From: Lachnospiraceae bacterium UBA4381
Lineage (GTDB): Bacteria; Bacillota; Clostridia; Lachnospirales; Lachnospiraceae
Reading direction: 5' to 3'
Assembly (NCBI GenBank): GCA_002391105.1
Contig: DGRT01000035.1
Span: 1 to 9,566, forward strand
DNA: 9,566 nt
Under the pieces are notes generated by a model, which searched no databases, was not told where the DNA came from, and saw nothing but the letters and a program-made list of their open reading frames with translations. The translations under genes were made by a program, and so were the position numbers. Positions within the stretch are counted from its first letter, which is position 1, and every line of letters begins with the position of its first letter. Below, in pieces: positions 1-6,228 of the stretch.

Positions 1-558
1 ACAACTATCATCTACGTTACACATGACCAGACAGAAGCTATGACACTTGGTACTCGTATCGTAGTTATGAAGGATGGTATCATTCAGCAGGTAGATACAC
101 CTCAGAATCTTTATGATCATCCATGCAACCTTTTCGTTGCAGGTTTCATGGGAATGCCACCTATGAACTTTATCGACTGCAAGGTTGTTAAGTCCGGTGC
201 AGACGTACTTCTTATGTTCGGTTCTCACTCAATCAAGGTTCCAGAGGCTAAGGCTAACAAGCTTATCGCTGGTGGATTCATTGATAAGGATGTTGTTCTT
301 GGTATCCGTCCTGAGGATATCCATGATGAGCAGCTCTTCATCGAGTCATCACCTGAGTCAGTTATCGATGCTCGTATCAATATCTACGAAATGCTCGGTG
401 CTGAAGTTTATCTGTACTTCACAATCGATCAGTTCGATATTACAGCTAGAGTTAATGCTCGTACAACAGCTAGACCTGGCGATACAGTTCAGTTTGCATT
501 TGACCTTTCAAAGATTCATATCTTCGATAAGGAGTCAGAGGAGATAATTGTAAACTAG
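1..558 (+). CDS. ugpC: Sugar ABC transporter ATP-binding protein (UgpC/MsmX family), C-terminal part only
   Basis: The gene is cut by the window edge: the frame is open from base 1 and ends at TAG 556-558, giving 185 visible codons of a family that is usually about 370 residues long. The visible part begins in the switch or H-loop region, with the motif YVTHDQTEAM (histidine at visible residue 8). The sequence VVMKDGIIQQVDTPQNLYDHP then follows and leads into the C-terminal TOBE-type regulatory domain (from about residue 60, with GIRPEDIH near 100). Walker A, Walker B and the signature motif lie outside the window. In this family the protein is a cytoplasmic ATPase dimer that powers one or several carbohydrate importers; the substrate cannot be told from this part. 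Codon use is strongly biased (15 ATC, 5 ATT and 1 ATA for isoleucine; CGT for arginine), unlike the next gene, which suggests high expression. The family call is firm. The symbol is a family label, and msmX or msmK would fit equally well. Confidence 0.9.
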   Translation, partial: TTIIYVTHDQTEAMTLGTRIVVMKDGIIQQVDTPQNLYDHPCNLFVAGFMGMPPMNFIDCKVVKSGADVLLMFGSHSIKVPEAKANKLIAGGFIDKDVVLGIRPEDIHDEQLFIESSPESVIDARINIYEMLGAEVYLYFTIDQFDITARVNARTTARPGDTVQFAFDLSKIHIFDKESEEIIVN

Positions 559-612
559 TCTGATAGCTTATAGATTGGACATTGGATAAGGTCCATAATT
601 ATGCTGATTATA

Positions 613-648
613 AATGTGCCAAAGTAAGCATGCTTTGGCACATTTTTT
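613..648 (+). terminator. Intrinsic terminator after the ABC ATPase gene
   Basis: A perfect 12-bp inverted repeat, AATGTGCCAAAG (613-624) and CTTTGGCACATT (633-644), surrounds an 8-nt loop. The final two stem bases begin a run of six T (643-648). The signal lies 55 nt past the stop codon and should separate the transporter unit from the gene at 701. Confidence 0.93.
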
Positions 649-700
649 GTTAATAATAGTAACAGTGTTGAAATAAAGGATAATCGTATAGGGGTGGAAA

Positions 701-1486
701 ATGGCTCTTCAATTAAAAAATGATAATGATGAAGTAAAGAAGGAAAGCAGTTCAAAAGCTGAGTTTTCTGATGATATTGGTTTGGGTGATGCTGGCTCAT
801 CAGAGGAGTATTCCAAGTTTCGTGGAGGACTTGGAGATGGTACTGTAGATATAGATAAGATAAATGATCTTCCGACATATACAGGACCGACTGTAATAGA
901 CCCGAATGGTGCCGGAGTAGCATCAGGAGCAAAAACCAGAGGGCTGATAGTTAAGATAGTGGTTGGACTTATCGTGCTGGCGGTAATACTTGTTGGTGCG
1001 AATGTAGCCAGATCCATGCTTGGTTCCAACGGAAAGGATATTACTGAGTATCTTACACTTTCAGAAGAAGAACTGGGGAAGAAGCTGTCTATAACCTTTG
1101 AGGATGATGCTTCAAAGGTTAAGTCGGTTCAGCATTATTCTGCCGGTACAATAACTGTAAGATCCGGTAAAGAATTAAATGTCATATATATAGACGGCAA
1201 GCAGTGCGGAATAGGAACCAACAGTAAGAAGTATAAATTCTTTAATATAGGAATAAATGATGCGGAGCAGACTGCGCTTAAGAACACAACCTATCAATAT
1301 GATGATTCAATGATAGTCATAAATGATGTAATGAATGGACAGTCAGATACCTATTATTACTATAATAAGAAGAATAATGACTGTCTGGTGCTTTCGATAA
1401 ATAATAAAACGAACCGTGTTGTAAATATGATATATTATACTAATCTGAAAAAGGCAACAGAAACATTATCAGGACTCGGTGATTAG
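701..1486 (+). CDS. Unrecognised single-pass membrane protein with acidic cytoplasmic tail
   Basis: I do not recognise this 261-residue protein. Residues 1-80 are polar and acidic with no hydrophobic segment. Basic residues (K78, R80, K85) then lead into one clear membrane helix at about 82-104, followed by about 155 outer residues. The charge pattern predicts the N-terminus inside the cell and the C-terminal domain outside. That domain is rich in Tyr, Asn and Ile/Val, looks mainly beta-stranded, and has two cysteines (C169, C228) that could pair. There is no catalytic motif I can name. The start at 701 follows a strong AGGGGTGG site (690-697). The gene is isolated: a terminator lies upstream and a structured RNA or terminator downstream, so it is probably monocistronic, although I could not place a convincing promoter. 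Isoleucine codons are mostly ATA (17 ATA, 2 ATT, 1 ATC), the opposite of the preceding gene. The coding call is firm; a sensory, anchoring or envelope role would be guesswork. Confidence 0.88.
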   Translation: MALQLKNDNDEVKKESSSKAEFSDDIGLGDAGSSEEYSKFRGGLGDGTVDIDKINDLPTYTGPTVIDPNGAGVASGAKTRGLIVKIVVGLIVLAVILVGANVARSMLGSNGKDITEYLTLSEEELGKKLSITFEDDASKVKSVQHYSAGTITVRSGKELNVIYIDGKQCGIGTNSKKYKFFNIGINDAEQTALKNTTYQYDDSMIVINDVMNGQSDTYYYYNKKNNDCLVLSINNKTNRVVNMIYYTNLKKATETLSGLGD

Positions 1487-1509
1487 ACAATTGTATAGAC
1501 TATGAGATC

Positions 1510-1630
1510 GTCCCTGGGGATAGGTTTTGAGAAACTGAAGCTCTGTAGATAATCTGTAACGGATTGTCGGCAGGTTTATATGAGCTTCAGCCTCTATACC
1601 GTCAACATGGACTTTTTCTTTTTTTATTTT
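1510..1630 (+). ncRNA. Long rod-like structured RNA ending in a U-rich tract (3' UTR terminator or small RNA)
   Basis: Several nested pairings stack into one long arm. They are GTCC/GGAC (1510-1513 with 1609-1612), GGATAGG with TCTAT-CC (1518-1524 with 1593-1600, one bulged A), a perfect 9-bp stem CTGAAGCTC/GAGCTTCAG (1535-1543 with 1582-1590), and a tip of 9 contiguous pairs GATAATCTG/CGGATTGTC (1548-1556 with 1560-1568, two or three wobbles, TAA loop). The base of the arm is followed at once by a T-rich run (1613-1630). The run of Ts fixes the strand as +. The element starts 24 nt after the stop of the upstream gene, so the simplest role is a terminator with an unusually elaborate stem. A free small RNA is possible. 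It lacks the conserved SRP RNA GGAAGGAAGCAGC segment, and I could not match it to 6S RNA or any riboswitch I know. Of the rest of the 344-base gene-free stretch, bases 1487-1509 and 1631-1646 show nothing I can interpret. Confidence 0.6.
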
Positions 1631-1646
1631 CAACCGATGTACTAGG

Positions 1647-1652
1647 TATAAT
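1647..1652 (+). promoter_or_regulatory. Isolated -10-like box TATAAT, weak candidate second promoter
   Basis: A perfect TATAAT lies between the structured RNA and the stronger promoter at 1697-1724. The best -35 partner (TTTATT, 1623-1628, 18-nt spacer) is poor and falls within the T-rich tract. It could be a second start for the regulator gene or chance in AT-rich DNA. Bases 1653-1696 hold nothing else I can identify. Confidence 0.3.
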
Positions 1653-1696
1653 AACAGGATTTCTATGAATAATGAATGAAAGATAGCATTTCCTCT

Positions 1697-1724
1697 TTGT
1701 TGTTTGTAAATTTTTTGTTATAAT
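1697..1724 (+). promoter_or_regulatory. Sigma-A-type promoter with extended -10 box for the CdaR-type regulator
   Basis: The -35 box is TTGTTG (1697-1702), the spacer is 16 nt, and the -10 box is a perfect TATAAT (1719-1724) preceded by TG and one base (1716-1718), the extended -10 motif. Transcription would start near 1731 and leave a leader of about 100 nt before the ATG at 1831. It is the best promoter in the window. Confidence 0.75.
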
Positions 1725-1739
1725 AGCTTCGTATGTTTA

Positions 1740-1788
1740 TTTGCCGTACCTTTTAGTATGCAAAAGTGATGCCGCAAAGGTTCATACT
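1740..1788 (+). other. Leader RNA of the regulator gene with competing pairings
   Basis: The predicted 5' leader can fold in exclusive ways. One nested form pairs TTTGC (1740-1744) with GCAAA (1774-1778) and CGTAC (1745-1749) with GTATG (1756-1760, one wobble). The other pairs AGTATG (1755-1760) with CATACT (1783-1788), and ACCTTT (1748-1753) with AAAGGT (1776-1781). The last two helices interleave in pseudoknot order. No known riboswitch core was recognised. The short helices could be chance, so this is only a suggestion of leader-level control. Confidence 0.3.
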
Positions 1789-1830
1789 TATGGAGATTAA
1801 AGACTGGGTAAAGAAAGTGGGAGTGATAGC

Positions 1831-2922
1831 ATGATTTCAAATCAGATTTTACAGGAAACGTTGGAAGGTATTCAGGCAATCACAAAGGTTGATCTGATAG
1901 TTATGGATGTCGAGGGGAGACTTCTGGCTAAGACAGTTGGCGACGGTCCGCTGGACTATGAGGATGCAGTGATAGCATTTGTCCAGTCACAGGCAGAGAG
2001 CCAGAGCCTGCTCGGATATCAGTTTTTTAAGGTCATGGACGATAAGCAGTTGGAGTATATAGTTCTGGCAAAGGGAGATACGGATACTACATATATGGTA
2101 GGTAAGATGGCGTGCTTCCAGATACAGAGTCTTCTGGTTGCCTATAAGGAAAGATCTGACAAGGATAACTTCATCAAGAACCTTCTCCTGGATAACCTGC
2201 TTCTGGTTGATATTTATAACAGAGCCAAGAAGCTTCATATCGACACAGATGTTAAAAGGTGTGTCTATATCATAGAGACAAAGTCCGAGAAGGACAATAA
2301 TGCTCTTGAAACAGTAAGAAATATATTCTCTGTTAAGACCAGAGACTTTATAACTGCTGTTGATGAGAAGAATATCATACTTGTTAAAGAGGTCAAGGCT
2401 TCTGATACTTATGAGGAGCTGAATAAAACAGCCAAGATAATAGTAGATATGCTGAATACCGAGGCAATGATCTCAGTTCATGTAGCATTTGGTACTATCG
2501 TAAATGAGATCAAGGAGGTTTCCCGTTCATATAAGGAAGCTAAGATGGCTCTCGATGTAGGAAAGATATTCTACAGCGATAAGAATATAATCGCCTACAG
2601 CAATCTGGGAATAGGACGTCTTATATATCAGCTCCCTATTCCGCTCTGCCGTATGTTCATCAAGGAAATATTTGATGGCAAATCACCTGATGATTTTGAT
2701 GATGAAACTCTTACAACTATCAATAAGTTCTTTGAGAACAGTCTGAATGTATCTGAAACATCTCGCCAGCTTTACATACATAGAAATACTCTTGTTTACA
2801 GACTGGATAAGATTGAGAAATCCACAGGCCTTGATCTGAGAGTATTTGAGGATGCAATTACCTTTAAGATTGCACTCATGGTAGTTAAATATATGAAATA
2901 TATGGAAAGCATGGACTTCTAA
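1831..2922 (+). CDS. CdaR/PucR-type transcriptional regulator
   Basis: This 363-residue protein has the CdaR (sugar diacid regulator) layout. The N-terminal part (about 3-125), with a DLIVMDVEGRLLAKT stretch near 21-35, resembles the diacid-recognition sensor domain. The middle (about 140-250) resembles the GGDEF-like domain of this family, with SYKEAKMALDVGK near 233-245. The C-terminal PucR-type helix-turn-helix (about 293-352) has the hallmark NVSETSRQLYIHRNTLVYRL run (306-325). Family members are cytoplasmic DNA-binding regulators answering small ligands; the ligand here is unknown. The start at 1831 fits a GTGGGAG site (1817-1823) 7 nt upstream. A strong promoter (1697-1724) and a ~100-nt leader precede it. 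ftsE begins 94 nt downstream. The gap holds two small hairpins (TGAG-ATGT with ACAT-CTCA, 2934-2955; AACGCA/TGCGTT, 2974-2988) without a T run, so read-through into ftsEX is possible. The family is firm; sugar acid sensing and control of ftsEX are inference. Confidence 0.88.
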   Translation: MISNQILQETLEGIQAITKVDLIVMDVEGRLLAKTVGDGPLDYEDAVIAFVQSQAESQSLLGYQFFKVMDDKQLEYIVLAKGDTDTTYMVGKMACFQIQSLLVAYKERSDKDNFIKNLLLDNLLLVDIYNRAKKLHIDTDVKRCVYIIETKSEKDNNALETVRNIFSVKTRDFITAVDEKNIILVKEVKASDTYEELNKTAKIIVDMLNTEAMISVHVAFGTIVNEIKEVSRSYKEAKMALDVGKIFYSDKNIIAYSNLGIGRLIYQLPIPLCRMFIKEIFDGKSPDDFDDETLTTINKFFENSLNVSETSRQLYIHRNTLVYRLDKIEKSTGLDLRVFEDAITFKIALMVVKYMKYMESMDF

Positions 2923-2973
2923 GGAAGACCTGATGAGTTATGTTTTTACATCTCAGATATCCAGCTAGTTTAA

Positions 2974-2988
2974 AACGCATTTTGCGTT
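2974..2988 (+). other. Small intergenic hairpin upstream of ftsE
   Basis: AACGCA (2974-2979) and TGCGTT (2983-2988) form a 6-bp stem with a TTT loop. A second small stem lies just upstream (2934-2955). No T run follows, so it is not a standard terminator. It could stabilise or process the mRNA between the regulator gene and ftsE. A weak promoter-like pair, TTTAAA (2969-2974) and TAATAT (2992-2997), overlaps it. Confidence 0.4.
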
Positions 2989-3016
2989 AAATAATATACA
3001 TAGAGGAACGATACTC

Positions 3017-3703
3017 ATGATTAAAATGGAACATGTGACGATGAAATATCCAACAGGCACTGTTGCCTTGAATGATGTTTCTGTCGAAATTGAAAAGGGA
3101 GAGTTTGTATTTGTTGTTGGCTCTTCCGGTTCAGGTAAGACTACATTTATCGAGCTTCTTTTGAGGGAACTTGTACCTACAAAGGGTAAGATAACGGTGG
3201 CAGGATATGATTATTCAAAGCTTAAGAAGAATCGTATTCACAAGGTAAGACGTAAGATAGGTGTTGTATTTCAGAATTTCCGTCTGCTGAAGGACAGAAC
3301 TGTATATGAAAATGTAGCCTTTGCTCAAAGAGTTATAGAAACTCCTTCCAGATATATCAGAAGGCAGGTGCCGGCAGTGCTTACACTGGTGGGGCTTGCT
3401 GAAAAGTATAAGTCTTTTCCGAGACAGCTTTCTGGTGGTGAGCAGCAGAGAGTGGCTCTGGCAAGAGCGCTGGTCAATAAGCCTGAGATAATTCTCGCCG
3501 ATGAGCCTACCGGTAACCTGGATCCTAAGAATTCCTGGGATATCATGAATCTATTGGATGAGATTAATTCTAAGGGAACTACGGTGGTTGTCGTTACCCA
3601 TAACAAGGAAATCGTAAATGTCATGAAGAAGCGTGTCATAACCTTGAAGAAGGGCGTCGTAGTAAGCGATGTGCAGAAGGGAGGTTATGTAGATGAGGAT
3701 TAG
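3017..3703 (+). CDS. ftsE: Cell division ATP-binding protein FtsE
   Basis: FtsE is the cytoplasmic ATPase of the FtsEX complex. It does not import or export a known substrate; ATP hydrolysis drives shape changes in FtsX and in an outer partner that controls peptidoglycan hydrolases at the division or growth site. The 228 residues match the family length. All ABC motifs are intact: Walker A GSSGSGKT (35-42), Q-loop Q86 in VVFQNFRLL, signature LSGGEQ (138-143), Walker B IILADEP (158-164), D-loop TGNLDP (165-170) and switch H195. The FQNFRLL stretch after the Q-loop is typical of FtsE rather than of lipoprotein or peptide exporters. The start at 3017 follows AGAGGA (3002-3007) by 9 nt. The end overlaps ftsX by 11 nt, so the two are translated together and are certainly one transcript. 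No strong promoter was found in the 94-nt gap upstream, so it may be co-transcribed with the regulator gene. Confidence 0.97.
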   Translation: MIKMEHVTMKYPTGTVALNDVSVEIEKGEFVFVVGSSGSGKTTFIELLLRELVPTKGKITVAGYDYSKLKKNRIHKVRRKIGVVFQNFRLLKDRTVYENVAFAQRVIETPSRYIRRQVPAVLTLVGLAEKYKSFPRQLSGGEQQRVALARALVNKPEIILADEPTGNLDPKNSWDIMNLLDEINSKGTTVVVVTHNKEIVNVMKKRVITLKKGVVVSDVQKGGYVDED

Positions 3704-4601
3704 TTCTGTTGGTTACAGCATGCGACAGGGAGTGAAGAATATCAGAAGAAACCTTCTCTTCTCTCTGGCATCTGTAGGAACGATTGTTGCATGTCTTTTT
3801 GTGTTCGGACTATTCTATATAGTTCTTGTGAACTTCAGATCAGCCATTCATAAGATCGAAAGCAGTATCTCAGTATCCGTGTTCTTTGAACCGGGGCTTT
3901 CTGAGGAGGGTATCAATCTTATTGGAGAACAGATAAAGACCAGAAAAGAAGTAAATACTATCGACTATATATCTGCTGACAGAGCATGGCAGGAATTCTC
4001 GGAGCAGACCTATGATGATCCGGAAGCTGCAAGAGCGGCATTTGGAGATGATAATCCTCTGGCTCAGTCATCCTCCTATAAGATAACCCTGAGTGATGCA
4101 GGTAAGCAGGCTGACTTTATACAGTTCCTGGAAAGTATTGATGGTGTCAGAAAGGTCAGCAGTTCAGCTTATACGGCTGACAGTATATCGGCGATAAATG
4201 CATTTGTCGGCTATGCATCCTTTGGTATTATATTCATACTGCTTCTGGTCTCCATATTCCTTATAAATAATACTATTACCATAGGTATTACTGTAAGGCG
4301 TGAAGAGATCAAGATCATGAAGCTGATTGGTGCAACAAATGGTTTCGTAAGAGCACCATTCATAATAGAGGGAATACTCATAGGACTTCTTGGTTCTATT
4401 ATTCCTCTGGTTCTTCTGTATTATCTATATGATATTGTTATTAATTATATAGCAGGCAGATTCACGATACTTAACAGCCTGTTTGATTTTGCAGCTCCTA
4501 TGGAACTGTTTAAGCTTCTGATTCCTATCACGCTTGCGATTGGAATAGGAATAGGTTTCTTTGGAAGTCTTATCACAACAAGGAAGCATTTGAAGGTTTG
4601 A
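3693..4601 (+). CDS. ftsX: Cell division protein FtsX
   Basis: FtsX is the membrane half of FtsEX, linking FtsE inside to a hydrolase regulator outside. The 302 residues have the standard four-helix form: TM1 about 21-46, a ~120-residue outer loop, TM2 about 172-192, TM3 about 222-248 and TM4 about 272-293, with both ends in the cytoplasm. The loop begins SISVSVFFEPG (58-68), the usual entry to the FtsX outer domain. The segment after TM2, MKLIGATNGFVRAPFIIEG (209-227), is the most conserved FtsX signature. The start at 3693 lies inside the end of ftsE and is served by AAGGGAGG (3677-3684), 8 nt upstream. It is followed after 61 nt by the M23 peptidase gene, and this order fits FtsX contacting that protein's coiled coil. 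A permease of another ABC family is unlikely given the paired FtsE, the size and the signature. Confidence 0.97.
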   Translation: MRISSVGYSMRQGVKNIRRNLLFSLASVGTIVACLFVFGLFYIVLVNFRSAIHKIESSISVSVFFEPGLSEEGINLIGEQIKTRKEVNTIDYISADRAWQEFSEQTYDDPEAARAAFGDDNPLAQSSSYKITLSDAGKQADFIQFLESIDGVRKVSSSAYTADSISAINAFVGYASFGIIFILLLVSIFLINNTITIGITVRREEIKIMKLIGATNGFVRAPFIIEGILIGLLGSIIPLVLLYYLYDIVINYIAGRFTILNSLFDFAAPMELFKLLIPITLAIGIGIGFFGSLITTRKHLKV

Positions 4602-4615
4602 TACAAACTATTAAA

Positions 4616-4639
4616 GGGACCTGCGTTTTCGTAGGTCCT
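4616..4639 (+). other. Strong hairpin between ftsX and the M23 peptidase gene
   Basis: GGACCTGCG (4617-4625) pairs with CGTAGGTCC (4630-4638) through nine pairs including one wobble, around a TTTT loop; G4616 and T4639 can add a wobble. No T run follows on either strand, so it is not a plain terminator. It lies 14-15 nt after the ftsX stop and ends 14 nt before the AGGA ribosome site of the next gene. A role in setting relative levels of FtsX and the hydrolase, by mRNA processing or partial attenuation, is plausible but unproven. Confidence 0.6.
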
Positions 4640-4662
4640 AAGTTAACTGTAAAAGGAAACTC

Positions 4663-6228
4663 ATGATGCGTAGGGTATTCAATAAAGAATATATTTACAA
4701 TTTCATACTTGCTTCATTTTTCCTGGCATTAATGATAATAACGCTAAATGTTGCAACCAGACCATCTTCTGAGGTTTCTGATGCGAAGGTAGTATATGCT
4801 ACTGCGACTGATGCAACTGATACTCCGCAAAGTGATGGACAGGGCGGAACACTTCAGCCGACATCAGAGCAGGGCAGCACAGAGCAGGGCAGCACAGAGC
4901 AGGGCAGCACAGAGCAGGGTACTACTGAGATCGAAAGTGGTGCAGAAGTAGATGACAGCCTGAAAAATGATACAAACGAGGTTAAGATAGAGAGTAATTC
5001 CACCCAGAATAAGACTGAAGGCGATGGAAGCGAAAAAGAGGATACCATCAGCAATGCTGAAGCCGCATATGCAAATGCGACTAGTGGTATATCTGCCGTG
5101 GAGCTTGCAGAGCTTACTAATGCTTATAGTAATACTCTAAAAGAGAAAAATGAACTCTCAGCGACACTAAACTCAATCATGGAAAGCCAAAACGATTTTA
5201 TATCAAGACTTCATGATCTGGACGATATGATCATTGAATATCAGGATAAGATAGAGGAATTAAATGTCAAAATAGATGAAGGATATAATCTTCTCTATGA
5301 GATGCAGGTTTCGGTAAATGAGGCTGAAGAAAAGCAGAACCAGCAGTACGAGATTGTGAAGGCTCATATCAAGGAAGAATATGAAAACGGAAAATATACA
5401 TATCTGGATGCGCTGTTCAGTGCAGTTGACTATATAGATATAGTTAATAAGGCTGAATATATACAGTCTATCGAGGCTTATGATAAGGGACTGCTTGATG
5501 ATTATACCAGTGAGAAGCAGACTCTGGTAGATAAGAGAGCTCTTCTGATGGCTGTAACATCTGACATGGATGTTCTGGAGGGTGCATATCAGGATAAGCA
5601 GGATTCTCTGGAAATCCTGTCTGCTGAAAAGGAAAAGCAGATAAACAGTTATCAGGAATCTATAGATAATCTGAAAACCTCCATAGAATATCTGGAGGCC
5701 AAGGAGGCAGAACAGTCCGCCCGTATAGCATCTTTGGAGGCAAGCTCAAGCGTTACATTTACAATTTCCGGAGATTCCAGCTATACATATAATGGCGAGC
5801 AGTTTGTATGGCCTATGCCTACTTCCACATATATTACTTCAAACTTTGGATACAGAACAGCACCGACAGCAGGCGCAACCTCCTATCATAGAGGAATAGA
5901 TATAGCCTGTACTCTGGGAAGCGAGGTAAAGGTTGCTGCATCCGGAGTGGTTATATATACAGGCTATCTGGGAAGTGCAGGAAATGCTGTTGTAGTAGAT
6001 CATGGCAGTGGTATCTCAACCTGTTATTACCATCTGTCTTCCTTTGCATGTTCAGTTGGAGATTCTGTTACTGCCGGTCAGACTATATGCTACTCAGGTA
6101 ATACCGGAGTATCTACCGGCCCGCATCTGCATTTTGCTGTAAGAGAGAATGGAGAATATGTTAACCCACTTAACTACTTCTCAACTATAGCAGATGATCA
6201 GAATGTCTCTAATACAGAGGGAAATTGA
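4663..6228 (+). CDS. Membrane-anchored coiled-coil M23 (LytM-type) peptidoglycan endopeptidase, probable FtsEX partner
   Basis: This 521-residue envelope protein starts with a hydrophobic segment (12-30) serving as anchor or signal peptide. A Ser/Thr/Gln/Glu-rich linker follows (about 35-140) and includes the EQGST repeat. Long helical coiled-coil stretches come next (about 145-240 and 275-360), split by a less charged part (245-270). The C-terminal M23 domain spans about 381-506. Its zinc and catalytic residues are all present: H409 and D413 in HRGIDIA, H457 in YYHLSS, and H488/H490 in GPHLHF. M23 enzymes cut peptide bonds in the peptidoglycan stem or cross-bridge. The layout matches FtsEX-controlled activators such as EnvC, but EnvC has lost its zinc ligands, whereas this protein looks enzymatically active. 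The start is ATG 4663 or 4666; AGGA (4654-4657) is 5 or 8 nt away, so the second is slightly favoured by spacing. Position right after ftsX supports the partnership; the interaction itself is inference. Confidence 0.93.
   Translation: MMRRVFNKEYIYNFILASFFLALMIITLNVATRPSSEVSDAKVVYATATDATDTPQSDGQGGTLQPTSEQGSTEQGSTEQGSTEQGTTEIESGAEVDDSLKNDTNEVKIESNSTQNKTEGDGSEKEDTISNAEAAYANATSGISAVELAELTNAYSNTLKEKNELSATLNSIMESQNDFISRLHDLDDMIIEYQDKIEELNVKIDEGYNLLYEMQVSVNEAEEKQNQQYEIVKAHIKEEYENGKYTYLDALFSAVDYIDIVNKAEYIQSIEAYDKGLLDDYTSEKQTLVDKRALLMAVTSDMDVLEGAYQDKQDSLEILSAEKEKQINSYQESIDNLKTSIEYLEAKEAEQSARIASLEASSSVTFTISGDSSYTYNGEQFVWPMPTSTYITSNFGYRTAPTAGATSYHRGIDIACTLGSEVKVAASGVVIYTGYLGSAGNAVVVDHGSGISTCYYHLSSFACSVGDSVTAGQTICYSGNTGVSTGPHLHFAVRENGEYVNPLNYFSTIADDQNVSNTEGN
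4867..4926 (+). repeat. In-frame 15-bp tandem repeat encoding EQGST
   Basis: The unit GAGCAGGGCAGCACA occurs three times exactly (4867-4881, 4882-4896, 4897-4911), followed by a decayed fourth copy (4912-4926, reading EQGTT). It encodes residues 69-88 of the linker between the membrane anchor and the coiled coil of the M23 peptidase. Perfect identity at the DNA level points to recent expansion, and copy number probably varies between strains. Confidence 0.93.

Noticed and set aside
185..547. 120-codon + strand frame inside the ABC ATPase gene
   Set aside because: It is an out-of-frame shadow, mostly Ser and Leu, within a well-recognised domain.
668..692. Promoter for the membrane protein gene from TTGAAA (668-673) and GATAAT (679-684) or TATAGG (688-693)
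   Set aside because: The spacers are 5 and 14 nt, outside the usable range, and the second box overlaps the ribosome binding site.
555..932. 125-codon open frame on the - strand across the terminator and the start of the membrane protein gene
   Set aside because: It runs through a clear intrinsic terminator and over the coding start at 701, is low-complexity (Leu/His/Ser), and has no plausible ribosome site or known motif.
1510..1612. Identity of the structured RNA as SRP RNA, 6S RNA or a known riboswitch
   Set aside because: The conserved SRP GGAAGGAAGCAGC segment is absent, the length is short for 6S RNA, and none of the riboswitch cores I know (TPP, SAM, cobalamin, FMN, lysine, c-di-GMP, c-di-AMP) can be found.
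1760..1797. c-di-GMP-I riboswitch suggested by GCCGCAAAGG in the regulator leader
   Set aside because: Only a short stretch resembles the GEMM core; the receptor, the second stem and the conserved joining bases are missing.
4854..5054. - strand frame with repeated PCSVL units
   Set aside because: This is the antisense reading of the EQGST tandem repeat in the M23 peptidase gene, not a repeat protein of its own.
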